A program made the translations under genes and the position numbers. The notes beneath the pieces are model-generated. The model searched no databases. It saw only the letters and a program-made list of their open reading frames with translations, and was not told the DNA's origin. From Agromyces protaetiae (lineage in GTDB: Bacteria > Actinomycetota > Actinomycetes > Actinomycetales > Microbacteriaceae), in NCBI RefSeq assembly GCF_030866785.1, contig NZ_CP133018.1:3844001-3908000 (forward strand): 64,000 bases of DNA. Reading direction: 5' to 3'. This document shows positions 52,154-61,346 of the stretch, one piece after another. The stretch's first letter is position 1; each line of letters starts with the position of its first letter.

Positions 52154-55100
52154 TCAGCTGCAGCTGCGCGCTTCGTGCCCGGCATCGATCGAGACGGTCA
52201 CCGGATCGTCGTCGATCGTCGCGGTCCCGACGACCGATACCGGCCCCTCGGGCACACTGTTCAACCGCGTCGTGAAGGTGTGGAACGCACTCTTCCCCGG
52301 CGCGATGCCCGTGAACGACTTCGTTCCGTATGCGGTCTCGAACGTCAGGTCGACCGGGACGGTCTCGGTGTTCGTGACTTGGACCGTCACCACCGCCTTG
52401 CCGGCGATGCATCGCGTGCCCGTCGTGACCGTCAGGTCCAGGGTCGGCTCGACGGCCGCGAGCTTGCCCCACACCTCGAACTCGAACACGGCGGTGCCGT
52501 ACCGATGTGCGGTCGACTTCTCGTCGGTGAACACCCGCACGTACCTCGCGGTGACCGGCTCGTCGAGCTGGTGCCGGTCGAGCGTCAGCGTCCCGGTTCC
52601 GGTCGATACGGGCTGCCAGACGCTGTCCTCTGCCGCGATCACGTGGTCCGGACCGAAGACGGCGCCGGACCGCCGCGTGCACACCGAGCTGTTCCTGGCC
52701 TGCTCTCCCGCGGCGGCGGCTTCCGCCTCCGTCAGCGTCTCGATCCGATACGGCGCGTTGAACATGCCGCCGAAGTTCGTGACGTTCTCGCCGAACTGGA
52801 TGGCGTAGCTCGAGATCGAGTGGTCGGCGCCGAGGTCGACGTACGCCCATGAGCAGAGTGAGCCCTGCGTCGACGACGAGGTGCCGTCCGAGAACGCGCC
52901 GTCGTTCGCGCCGCCCGTGTACCACCCGGTCGTCGTCGAGCCGTCGACCATCTTGTCCCCGGCGCGGGTCGCGTTCGCAGGCTGCACGCCGCCGAACACG
53001 GTGACCGGCTTGTTCAGGGCGACGTTCTGGTCGTCACCCGGCTCGGGCGGCTGTTGCACCGTGACGGTGGCGGTGACCTTCTGCCAGGGCCAGTCGCCGA
53101 TGGAACCGGTGATGGTCTGCGTCGTCGGCGCGTCCGGCGAGGTGTCCGGCGTGTGGTCCCACCTGACGTACAGCACCTTCGTCCAGTTCCGCGTCCCGTC
53201 GGTGAAGGTGCCCGTCGCCGGGACCTGGTTGGGCACCGTCGGGTTGTCGGCCGTGTAGGTGTGCGCCACATCGACAGGGGTGACGAGGTTCGGCATGACC
53301 GTGACGAGCACGGGGATGGTGAGGTCGGTGCCTTCCACGTCACCTTCGACCGTGAACTTGCCCTGTGACGGCCCATCCACGGTGGGCGCTGTCGAGACCG
53401 CGAGTTGCTCTTCGGAGATGCTCGGCCAGGAGACAGCGACCTGCTCTTTCGTGCCGTCGGAGAAACGGGCGGTCACGGTCGCGGGCATCTCGGGCTGCAC
53501 GGTCCGCGCGGTCTTCACGGCGACGTGATCGAAGCCCGTGATCTGCCGATCGGCCCCCTCGCTCAGCGCCACCTCCTGGATCGCGGGTCGCGGCTCCGTC
53601 ACCGGCGTGGCGGTCCTGGCGATGACGCGCGCGTCATCGACCTCGACGGATGCTCCGGGCGCACCCCAGACCCCGACACCGCCGGAGCCGTGCGTGCTGT
53701 CGACCACTTCGAGCGCGCGTTCGCCGTCGACCAGGACTGTGAACAGCGGCCCGCGTGCTTCGATCTCGACCAGCGTCCACTGCTCCGCTGCCAGCTCGAC
53801 CGGGCTGGCCGTCGCGGCGAGCTCCGTCCACACGCCGTCGTCGAGGCGACCGAACGAGACCGTTCCCTCGGCGATGTCGAGGCGAGCCTGATACATGTTC
53901 GACGCGTCAGTGGCGCGGACCGCGAGACCGGCCTCGTCGCCTTCCGTCACACGCAGCCAGGTCCACGCGTCGTATCCGCCGTGGTCGGCCCATGCCGCCT
54001 CGGCCCCGCCGATCGCCGTGAAGTCGGCGTCGCCGTCGGCCGTTGCCCGGAACGTGCCGGACATGCCGGAGGTGAAGGCGTCGGTGCGCTGGAACTCCCA
54101 GTCGCCGCCGCTCGTCTCCCACTCCCACGGGAAGGTGAACGAGCTGCGCGGGTCGTCCTTCTCATGCCAGTCGAACACGAGGGGGGTCTCCGTCATCCAG
54201 CCCTCGGCGTCGGCCCAGCTGTCGAACCCGGACTCGTAGACCACGGCACCGGTGTCGAGGTCGGTGATCGCGACGTCATCGAGTTCGACGAACTGGCCGA
54301 GACGGTGGCCGGCGTCCGACTGCATCTGCGGTGCTCGCACCCCGGTGTACCCGGCGGCCCGCACGTTGTCGCCGGTTGCGGTGTAGGAGAGCACCTCCTG
54401 CCCGTCGATCGAGGCGCGGATGAGGTTGCCCTCCGCGGTCACCGAGACGGCGTACTCGCGATTCGGCTCGAGCGTCAACGACGACGGGCACGTCGCGAGC
54501 GCCGTCGCCCCGTAGTCGATCATGAGCGAGCAGGAGTAGTTCGCCGAACCCGTTCGGCCCTCTGCGGTCCGGGACGGGTCGAGTCGGAAGTGGTACCCGG
54601 ACTTCTCGTCCTCGTCCGCACGGAAGACCAGCGCACCCGACGTGCCCTGCACGAGCGTGAGCTTGGCGTCGTAGCGCAGATTCTCGAGCGAGTGGTTCGT
54701 GTTGTACACGGTCGTGTCGCCGTAGAAGGGGAACACGTAGCCGACGAGCTTCAGCCGACCGTCGATGACCCGCCAGTGCTCGCTGCCGTAGAGGAGGTCT
54801 TCGTCGGATTCGGCCGTGCCGTAGTTGAAGTCGTTCGTCTCGATGTCATTCGCCGAGTGCTCGACCGACGGCACGTATCGAAGGTCACCGGTCCCTCGGC
54901 CGACCCCGTCGATGCGGAGCACGTGCACCGAGTTCGACAGCCCGGTGGCACGGAACACCGTTCCCGGGTCCGCGAGATCGACGCCCTGCGCGAACGGCAC
55001 GCCATCGATGCTGATGTCGGCGCTGCGCCCGGCCAGTCCCTCAGGCAGCGACCAGGCGACGGAGGTCCCGTCGAACACGAACTCGTGTGCGAGTAGCGAG

Positions 55101-57052
55101 CCGGTCACCGCGTCGGCGTTCGCCTCGGTCCAGCCGGCCTCGTGGTCCGCCGTCGACAGCCTGATGTCGACGACCCCGTTGTGCTGCACGGTGAGGGTGT
55201 ACTGACGGGTGTTGGGGTCCCACGCCTCGCTGTAGGTGTAGCCGTTCCGGTCGTACCCCGAGATGGTGAGCGTCGGCCGCTCGGGCACGTCGAAGCGCAT
55301 GGTCGTCGTACGGAGCTCGGCGTCCTGCGGGTTCGGGACGTAGGCGTACTTCACGAAGTTCCGGTTGAACTCCATGTCGCGGCGGCCACCCGGTTTCAGC
55401 AGGTCCTCGGTGCGGTCGGTCTGATAGTTGTCGAGCAGCACCTCGATCGCGTGCTCCTCTTCCGTGACCATCGCCCAGGTGTGCGGTGTGATCTCGGGCA
55501 TCTCGAGGCGGGAGAACGTTCCGCCGCCGAGCTGCATCGCGGCATCCTGGTTGAAGTTGTCCCGGTCGTTGGTGTTGTAGACGAGCCAGTTGTCGCCGGA
55601 CCTCTGCACGAACGCCTCGCCCTCCGAGATCGGCGGGTATGCGGTGTCGAACAGCTCCGCACGGGCGTCGCCGTACTGCAGGGAGGCGTCGTACGTCGTC
55701 TTGGTGAGCACGTGGTCGAACTGGGCGACCAGGTCTGCTGAGGCGAGCTTCGGGATACGCGGGATGATGCCGTACTGTCCGCTCGAGCGCAGGTAGAACC
55801 ACATGCTCTTCTGCACGGCGGTGAGGGCCGGCGTCCGCTCGTACATGGAGAAGAACGTGGTGCGGTTCGGGTTGCCGCTCCGTCCGGCCGGTGCCGAGTC
55901 GGCGAGTGCATGCACCGGGCCTTCGGTCTCCGAGAACACGATCTTCGTCCGCTCGATGACGTCGTCCTTGGACGGCGTCGGGTTGTTCAGGATGTAGCGG
56001 AGCGCGGGCAGGATCGACTGGTAGAAGTACGGGGAGTAGAGGCTCCCGGTCGTGGGCACGTCGAGCTGGTTCTCCAGGTGGAACACCGTGGCGCCGTTCT
56101 GCCACTGATCCAGCATCATCATCGACGAGACGGTCTCGCCGATGCTTCGTGCCCAGCGGTCACCGCAGGCGTTGTAGTTCGAGGTGTGGTCGAAGAATCC
56201 GCAGCCGTAGTAGGGGTAACCGTCGAAGTACGGGCCCCAGTTGTCGAAGACGCCGGAAAGCCAGGCACCCTGGGTCCACGAGTTCACCGTCTCGAAGTTC
56301 TCGTGGAAGTTCTTCGGATTGAAGATGAAGTTCTGCGAGTATCGCGTCACCTGATCCCAGTAGGCCTGCCCTTCGAGCCGGTTGGCGAGCTGATTCGTCT
56401 CCTCGAGAGATCCGAGCACGTGGAACCCGCCGTAGAGGTTGGAGATACGGAGCACCTCAGGCAGGTCGCCGAGCGTGTCCGCCTGCTCGGAGACGACCGT
56501 GCCCATGAAGTTGGGATAGGTGCGGTAGAGGTGCTCCAGGAACTCCCAGCGCGTCCCGTTGGTGAGGATCGTCTTGCCCTCGTCCCAGAGGATGAAGATC
56601 GGGATGTCGAGCGCGTCGGCCTCGGCGACGTTCGCCTCGAGCCACTCCGCGGACATGTCCGGGTTCTGGTCGGACAGCGCCGTGTGCCCCTGATGCAGGA
56701 CGAACCCGAAGTTGTGCTTGACGTCGTCGGGCACCGATGCCCAGAGCTGGGCGAGCGACCATCCGCTGTTGTAGTTGCGGACGAACCCCTCGGTCTTCCC
56801 CATGTCATTGCCGATGTTGAGCTGGGTCAGCAGGAGCGGGTTCTCGCTGCTCACCTCGAGACGCATGGGCGCGTCGGTGGCCGGCTCGATCGCCGATGCC
56901 GGCGACGCGACGACCATCGTCTGGAAGGTCGCGGCGAGCAGAGACGCGATCGCGAAGAACGCGACCGACGCCGTCCGGCGACGAACGCGAGGGCTTCGCT
57001 GTCGCGCTCCGGCTGCGCGCGCACGACGCGCTGCTGAGGGGGAGTGAAACAT
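52154..57052 (-). CDS. Secreted multidomain glycoside hydrolase family 98 protein
   Basis: A 1632-residue exported protein with a long basic signal peptide (RRRTASVAFF core, cleavage near ASA-IEP, residue 55). Residues about 60-380 look like the GH98 catalytic module (ENPLLLTQLNI; VVSEQADTLGDLPEVLR; MLDQWQNGATVFHLENQLD), and 380-680 like the GH98 C-terminal module. Two concanavalin-like/LamG regions, a bacterial Ig segment (about 1170-1300), a discoidin/F5-8 type C module (NVALNKPVTVFGG, about 1330-1490) and a final Ig-like domain follow. GH98 enzymes are endo-beta-galactosidases on blood-group antigens, or endo-xylanases. Adjacent fucose genes favour fucosylated host glycans. Confidence 0.82.
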   Translation of the reverse strand: MFHSPSAARRARAAGARQRSPRVRRRTASVAFFAIASLLAATFQTMVVASPASAIEPATDAPMRLEVSSENPLLLTQLNIGNDMGKTEGFVRNYNSGWSLAQLWASVPDDVKHNFGFVLHQGHTALSDQNPDMSAEWLEANVAEADALDIPIFILWDEGKTILTNGTRWEFLEHLYRTYPNFMGTVVSEQADTLGDLPEVLRISNLYGGFHVLGSLEETNQLANRLEGQAYWDQVTRYSQNFIFNPKNFHENFETVNSWTQGAWLSGVFDNWGPYFDGYPYYGCGFFDHTSNYNACGDRWARSIGETVSSMMMLDQWQNGATVFHLENQLDVPTTGSLYSPYFYQSILPALRYILNNPTPSKDDVIERTKIVFSETEGPVHALADSAPAGRSGNPNRTTFFSMYERTPALTAVQKSMWFYLRSSGQYGIIPRIPKLASADLVAQFDHVLTKTTYDASLQYGDARAELFDTAYPPISEGEAFVQRSGDNWLVYNTNDRDNFNQDAAMQLGGGTFSRLEMPEITPHTWAMVTEEEHAIEVLLDNYQTDRTEDLLKPGGRRDMEFNRNFVKYAYVPNPQDAELRTTTMRFDVPERPTLTISGYDRNGYTYSEAWDPNTRQYTLTVQHNGVVDIRLSTADHEAGWTEANADAVTGSLLAHEFVFDGTSVAWSLPEGLAGRSADISIDGVPFAQGVDLADPGTVFRATGLSNSVHVLRIDGVGRGTGDLRYVPSVEHSANDIETNDFNYGTAESDEDLLYGSEHWRVIDGRLKLVGYVFPFYGDTTVYNTNHSLENLRYDAKLTLVQGTSGALVFRADEDEKSGYHFRLDPSRTAEGRTGSANYSCSLMIDYGATALATCPSSLTLEPNREYAVSVTAEGNLIRASIDGQEVLSYTATGDNVRAAGYTGVRAPQMQSDAGHRLGQFVELDDVAITDLDTGAVVYESGFDSWADAEGWMTETPLVFDWHEKDDPRSSFTFPWEWETSGGDWEFQRTDAFTSGMSGTFRATADGDADFTAIGGAEAAWADHGGYDAWTWLRVTEGDEAGLAVRATDASNMYQARLDIAEGTVSFGRLDDGVWTELAATASPVELAAEQWTLVEIEARGPLFTVLVDGERALEVVDSTHGSGGVGVWGAPGASVEVDDARVIARTATPVTEPRPAIQEVALSEGADRQITGFDHVAVKTARTVQPEMPATVTARFSDGTKEQVAVSWPSISEEQLAVSTAPTVDGPSQGKFTVEGDVEGTDLTIPVLVTVMPNLVTPVDVAHTYTADNPTVPNQVPATGTFTDGTRNWTKVLYVRWDHTPDTSPDAPTTQTITGSIGDWPWQKVTATVTVQQPPEPGDDQNVALNKPVTVFGGVQPANATRAGDKMVDGSTTTGWYTGGANDGAFSDGTSSSTQGSLCSWAYVDLGADHSISSYAIQFGENVTNFGGMFNAPYRIETLTEAEAAAAGEQARNSSVCTRRSGAVFGPDHVIAAEDSVWQPVSTGTGTLTLDRHQLDEPVTARYVRVFTDEKSTAHRYGTAVFEFEVWGKLAAVEPTLDLTVTTGTRCIAGKAVVTVQVTNTETVPVDLTFETAYGTKSFTGIAPGKSAFHTFTTRLNSVPEGPVSVVGTATIDDDPVTVSIDAGHEARSCS

Positions 57053-57118
57053 CTTTGGTTCAGTCCTTCGTGTCGGCGCAGAGTGCGCACGGTCGATTTA
57101 CCTGATGACTTTTACGCT

Positions 57119-57169
57119 ATCGGACGAATTAACGGCATGTAAAGCGCAGACGTGGTTAATTAGTCCGAT
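57119..57169. promoter_or_regulatory. 15-base inverted repeat upstream of GH98 (two-site operator)
   Basis: ATCGGACGAATTAAC (57119-57133) and, inverted, ATCGGACTAATTAAC (57155-57169) differ at one base. The left arm lies within a plausible minus-strand promoter, TTTACA (57143-57138), 18 bases, TAGCGT. The AT-rich region is unlike its surroundings. The spacing of 36 bases between equivalent points suits a dimeric regulator at two sites or looping. Confidence 0.5.
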
Positions 57170-57222
57170 TAATTTGATTCATGCCGACTGAAGCATGTTT
57201 CGAGGAGCGCAGCCGACCGCTC

Positions 57223-58065
57223 TCAGCCCTCGAGGCCGTAGAACCTCTTGGCCGTGAGATCAGACACGGCGCGCCACTCCGCTTCGCTCGGAGCCAGGCA
57301 CTGCTGCACGATCCGGAACCAGTCGTCCCTGGACGAGGAGAAACCCACGGCGGACACGGGCCAGTCACTGCCGAGCATGCTCCGGTCGGGCCCGAAGAGC
57401 TCCGTCGCGCAGCGCAGCCATGGCCCGTAGTCGGCCCCGAGACCGCGGTCGGCCTCAGCAGGCAGTCCGGAGAGCTTCACGGAGACGTTGGGCAGCGCCG
57501 CGAGCCGCTGCAGATGCAGCCGCCATTCGGTGAATGCATCGCTGTTCGGTCCGCTCCGCAACGGCGGCTTCCCGAGGTGGTCGAGCACGATGGCCAGCGC
57601 GGGATGCCGGGCAGCCAGGTCGGCCAACGCCGGCAGTTGACGCCATCGAACGCACGCGTCGAAGGTCCATCCCCGGCCGGCCACCGCCCTGAGCCCGGCG
57701 TGGAGAGCCGGTGCGGCGAGGAACTCGTCCGGTTCCTGTTGCAGGAGTCGGCGAACCCCCACAACGGACGGTATGGATGCGAGGGCGTCGAGCGCGCGCT
57801 CGGCGTCCTGATGCTCCAACGGCGCATAGGCGACGATCCCCGCCAGCCGCTCATGACCTGGATCGAGCGACTCGACCCAGGCCGCTTCGTCATACCCCTC
57901 GGCGGCGGCCGTATCCGCCTGGACGAAGACGAACCGTTCGCTGAGGTCGCTGCTCGCCGCCAGGTCGTCGGCGAGGAACCTCCTCGGCAGCGCCGGCTCC
58001 TGATCGAGCCAGTCGTACCGGAAGCGTCTCCGGTCCCACAGGTGGGTGTGGGCGTCGGTGATCAC
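57223..58065 (-). CDS. Amidohydrolase 2 family lactonase (L-fuconolactonase-like)
   Basis: A 280-residue TIM-barrel hydrolase: N-terminal [10 protein letters not shown] (metal HxH), [15 protein letters not shown] with the third His, and [15 protein letters not shown] with the catalytic Asp. This set is typical of L-fucono-1,5-lactonase/COG3618 enzymes. GTG start overlapping the fucD stop. Together they convert L-fuconolactone to L-fuconate and on to 2-keto-3-deoxy-L-fuconate. Confidence 0.85.
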   Translation of the reverse strand: MITDAHTHLWDRRRFRYDWLDQEPALPRRFLADDLAASSDLSERFVFVQADTAAAEGYDEAAWVESLDPGHERLAGIVAYAPLEHQDAERALDALASIPSVVGVRRLLQQEPDEFLAAPALHAGLRAVAGRGWTFDACVRWRQLPALADLAARHPALAIVLDHLGKPPLRSGPNSDAFTEWRLHLQRLAALPNVSVKLSGLPAEADRGLGADYGPWLRCATELFGPDRSMLGSDWPVSAVGFSSSRDDWFRIVQQCLAPSEAEWRAVSDLTAKRFYGLEG

Positions 58066-59387
58066 GCGGGTTGTGCCGTCGCCTGAAGCGTGCGCTCCGC
58101 CCAGTAGGTCCCGAACGGGTAGGAGTACTCAGCGATCGAGGCACTGTGCATCTCGGCAGAGTAGCCCGGCATGCTCGGCACCCGGTAGGCGCCGTTCTCG
58201 ACGATGCACGGGTCGACGAAATGCTCGTGGAGGTGGTCGACGAACTCGGTGACCCGGTTCTCGAGGCTGCCGGACACCGCGACGTAGTCGAAGATCGAGA
58301 GATGCTGGACGAGCTCGCAGAGCCCGACTCCGCCGGCGTGCGGGCAGACCGGTACGTCGAACTTCTTCGCCAGGAGGTAGACGGCGAGGATCTCGTTGAT
58401 GCTCGCGAGGCGGGCTGAATCGAGCTGGCAGAAGTCGATGGCTTCCGCCTGGAACATCTGCTTGAACAACACCCGGTTCATCCCGTGCTCGCCCGTGGCG
58501 ACGCCGATCGGAGCGACGGCGCGCCGGATCGCTGCATGGCCCAGCACGTCATCCGGGCTCGTCGGCTCTTCGATCCAGAGCGGGTCGAACTCGGCGAGCG
58601 CCTTGACCCATTCGATGGCCTGCGGTACATCCCACACCTGGTTGGCATCGATCATGAGCTTGGCATCCGGGCCGATCTCCTCACGGGCGATGCGGCAGCG
58701 ACGGATGTCCTCGTCGAGGTTCGCGCCGACCTTGAGCTTGACGTGCCGGTAGCCCTCGTCGACCGCCTCGCGCAGGAGGCGGCGGAGCTTGTCATCGGAG
58801 TATCCGAGCCATCCGGCGCTCGTGGTGTAGCACGGGTAGCCCGTCTGCTCGAGCTCCGCGATGCGGGCCGCGCGCGTGGGCATCTGCTCGCGCAGGAGCG
58901 CGACCGCCTCGTCACGGGTGAGTGCGTCACTGAGGTACTGCAGATCCGCCACATCGACGAGTTCTTCAGGCGACATGTCGGCGAGCAGACGCCAGAGCGG
59001 CTTCCCGGCGCGCCGGGCGGCCATGTCCCAGAGTGCGTTCATGACGGCGGCCATCGCGAGATGCTCGACGCCCTTCTCCGGGCCGAGCCACCGCAGCTGG
59101 GAATCGGTCTTCAGATCTCGGTACGTCGCTCCGAGGTCGTCGAGCACGTCGTCGGCGTCTCGGCCGATGAGGGGCTGGGCGCGCTGCTCCGACGCGAGCA
59201 CGCAGATGTCATTGCCGCGCCCGATGGTGAAGGTGAAGCCGTAGCCATTGAGGGCTGGGTCGTCCGTGCGCAGGACGACGTACGCCGCCGAGTAGTCGCC
59301 GTCCTTGTTCATCGCGTCCGAACCGTCGGCGGTGAGCGAGGTGGGGAAGCGGACGTCGTGAACTTCGACGGCGGTGATCGTGGTCAT
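58062..59387 (-). CDS. fucD: L-fuconate dehydratase
   Basis: A 441-residue enolase-superfamily enzyme. The N-terminus [31 protein letters not shown] (in parts) is typical of FucD. Active-site features are [11 protein letters not shown] (K-x-K), [32 protein letters not shown], and [20 protein letters not shown] with the catalytic His. Length matches L-fuconate dehydratases (about 430-440). It sits between the permease genes and the lactonase gene. Confidence 0.93.
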   Translation of the reverse strand: MTTITAVEVHDVRFPTSLTADGSDAMNKDGDYSAAYVVLRTDDPALNGYGFTFTIGRGNDICVLASEQRAQPLIGRDADDVLDDLGATYRDLKTDSQLRWLGPEKGVEHLAMAAVMNALWDMAARRAGKPLWRLLADMSPEELVDVADLQYLSDALTRDEAVALLREQMPTRAARIAELEQTGYPCYTTSAGWLGYSDDKLRRLLREAVDEGYRHVKLKVGANLDEDIRRCRIAREEIGPDAKLMIDANQVWDVPQAIEWVKALAEFDPLWIEEPTSPDDVLGHAAIRRAVAPIGVATGEHGMNRVLFKQMFQAEAIDFCQLDSARLASINEILAVYLLAKKFDVPVCPHAGGVGLCELVQHLSIFDYVAVSGSLENRVTEFVDHLHEHFVDPCIVENGAYRVPSMPGYSAEMHSASIAEYSYPFGTYWAERTLQATAQPA

Positions 59388-59415
59388 GGAGAGTGGTTCC
59401 TTCCGTCGATGGGGT

Positions 59416-60348
59416 TCAGTCTTTGGTGCTGCCGCTGGTCAGCCCGTTCACGATGAACCGGAGACCGAAGAGCACGAAAAGTACGGCGGGGATGGCGAGG
59501 AGGACGAGGCTGGCGTTGTACCGTCCGAAGTCCTCGGGGCTGCGTCCCAGAACGTTTGAGAACGAGGCCACGGCTTGCGCGGCGCTGGTGAGATCAGGGT
59601 TGGTGAACAGCATCGACGGCCAGAGGAAGTCCTGCAGCGACCAGATGAAGCAGAGCACGATCAGGTTGACGACCACAGGTCGCGCGAGCGGCAGGAACAC
59701 GTGCCAGAACGCGCGGAAATGTCCGGCGCCGTCGAGCATCGCCGCCTCCATCAGCGCATCGTCGATGTGCCGCCCGTAGTTGCGCATGAGCAGCACACCG
59801 AACGGGATCGTCAGTGCCGCTTCGGGCAGCGCGACACCGAGGTGGGTGTTGAAGAGGTTCAGCTCACCCGTGATGTGGAAGACGGGGACGATGAGCGCTG
59901 TTCCGGGGACCGCGAGGAACAGGATGATGCCGACGAACGAGATCTCGCGGCCGCGGAACTTGAGCTTGGAGAGCGCGTACCCGGCGGTGGTGGAGATGAC
60001 CACCACGATCGCCGCGTGGAACGCGCCGATGATGAACGAGTTGACGTAGGTCGTGAGGATCGAGACCCCGCCGACCGGTTGGGTGAACAGGCTGGTGTAG
60101 TTGTCGATCCCGAATCCTTGGAGCGACTTCGCGACCATGGAGTAGAGCGGGAAGGCGAACGCCAGCGCCATGATGATCAGCAGGGCGTAGATGGCGATGC
60201 GGTCCGACCCGCGGGTGATGACCATCTTCATGGGGTTGTCGTCGGTCGGGCCCCGGCGCTTCCGCCGCGTGCGAGTCGGCTCGTCGGCGACGGTGATCGT
60301 CCGCGTCGAGTCGTCTTGGAGCGGCGGGAACATGTCGGTGGTGGTCAT
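59416..60348 (-). CDS. Sugar ABC transporter permease (MalG type), fucose locus
   Basis: A 310-residue membrane protein with a 45-residue hydrophilic N-terminus, six helices and the EAA loop [26 protein letters not shown] 60348 overlaps the stop of the partner permease by four bases. The frame continuing to 60783 is a shadow. No ATPase gene is in the operon. Confidence 0.92.
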   Translation of the reverse strand: MTTTDMFPPLQDDSTRTITVADEPTRTRRKRRGPTDDNPMKMVITRGSDRIAIYALLIIMALAFAFPLYSMVAKSLQGFGIDNYTSLFTQPVGGVSILTTYVNSFIIGAFHAAIVVVISTTAGYALSKLKFRGREISFVGIILFLAVPGTALIVPVFHITGELNLFNTHLGVALPEAALTIPFGVLLMRNYGRHIDDALMEAAMLDGAGHFRAFWHVFLPLARPVVVNLIVLCFIWSLQDFLWPSMLFTNPDLTSAAQAVASFSNVLGRSPEDFGRYNASLVLLAIPAVLFVLFGLRFIVNGLTSGSTKD

Positions 60349-61271
60349 CGGTCCGCCTTCCGGGTGCGGGTGAAGTACATCTGCAGCAGTGAGATCACCA
60401 GCGCGATGAGCAGGACGACGATCGAGGCGGCCGCGGCGTATCCGACGGTCTTCCCGGTGGAGTTCACGTAGCCGTAGAGGTAGGTGCCGACGATCTCGGT
60501 GGTCGTGCCGGGGCCGCCCTGCGTGCTGAAGAGCACCACTTCGAGGGCTCGGAACGAGCCGAGCAGCAGCGCGAGGATGACCGTGATGTGGGTGCCCCGC
60601 ATCATCGGGTAGATGATCGAGCGCATGATCCGCCACGTGCCGGCGCCGTCCAGCAGGGCGGCTTCCAGGGAGGAAGTCGGAAGCGCGGAGAGGTCCGCCG
60701 TGTAGTACATGATCGGCAGCCCGATCAGATAGCAGAAGATCACTGCGACCGCCGCATAGGCCCAGCCCGGCGTGGTCAGCCATGACTGAGCGAGGTCACC
60801 GAGCCCGATCGCTCGGAGCGTCTCGTTCAACACACCGAAGCGTTCCTGGAGCATGCTGCCGAAGACCGTCGCGACGAGCGAGACCGGCATGAGCGCGGGC
60901 AGCAGGAAGATGAGGTAGAACACCTTGCGACCGCGGACACCCGTCGAGAGCGAGACCGCGATGAAGAAGGCGATGGTGAGAGCTGCGACGACCGAGATCG
61001 CGGCGAACACCAGGTTGTTGAGGATCGCCTGCCCGAAGACCGGATCGGCGAAGAGTTGGGCGAAGTTCTCGAACCCGATCTCGATCGGCCGCAGCAGCGA
61101 GATGCCCACGCGCTGCGTGCTGGTCTGCCCGAGGAAGAAGATGCTGTAGACGAAGTAGACCGCGTAGATGACCAGGAGTGGCGCGAGGAAGATCACCGCG
61201 ATCCATCCGTCGCCGCGCTTCTTCTTGCGTCGCTTCGGCGGTGCGGTTCCCGGCTCGGTGGTGGTGCTCAC
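60345..61271 (-). CDS. Sugar ABC transporter permease (MalF type), fucose locus
   Basis: A 308-residue permease with a basic cytoplasmic N-terminus (PPKRRKKKRGD), first helix VIFLAPLLVIYAVYFVYSIFF, and EAA loop SLEAALLDGAGTWRIMRSIIYP. GTG start. It is separated from the binding-protein gene by 75 bases that contain a 12-pair hairpin. Confidence 0.92.
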   Translation of the reverse strand: MSTTTEPGTAPPKRRKKKRGDGWIAVIFLAPLLVIYAVYFVYSIFFLGQTSTQRVGISLLRPIEIGFENFAQLFADPVFGQAILNNLVFAAISVVAALTIAFFIAVSLSTGVRGRKVFYLIFLLPALMPVSLVATVFGSMLQERFGVLNETLRAIGLGDLAQSWLTTPGWAYAAVAVIFCYLIGLPIMYYTADLSALPTSSLEAALLDGAGTWRIMRSIIYPMMRGTHITVILALLLGSFRALEVVLFSTQGGPGTTTEIVGTYLYGYVNSTGKTVGYAAAASIVVLLIALVISLLQMYFTRTRKADR

Positions 61272-61298
61272 GGTCGTGCTCCAGATCTGAGGGACGGT

Positions 61299-61331
61299 CC
61301 GGGCCGCCGACGGGGTGCATCGGCGGCCCGG
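61299..61331 (-). other. Intercistronic hairpin after fucose-locus binding-protein gene
   Basis: CCGGGCCGCCGA, a nine-base loop, and the perfect 12-base complement, starting 15 bases beyond the stop at 61347. Same placement as the stems at 17234 and 21088. A likely mRNA-stabilising or attenuating element. Confidence 0.65.
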
Positions 61332-61346
61332 AAGGAAGGTCAGGGC

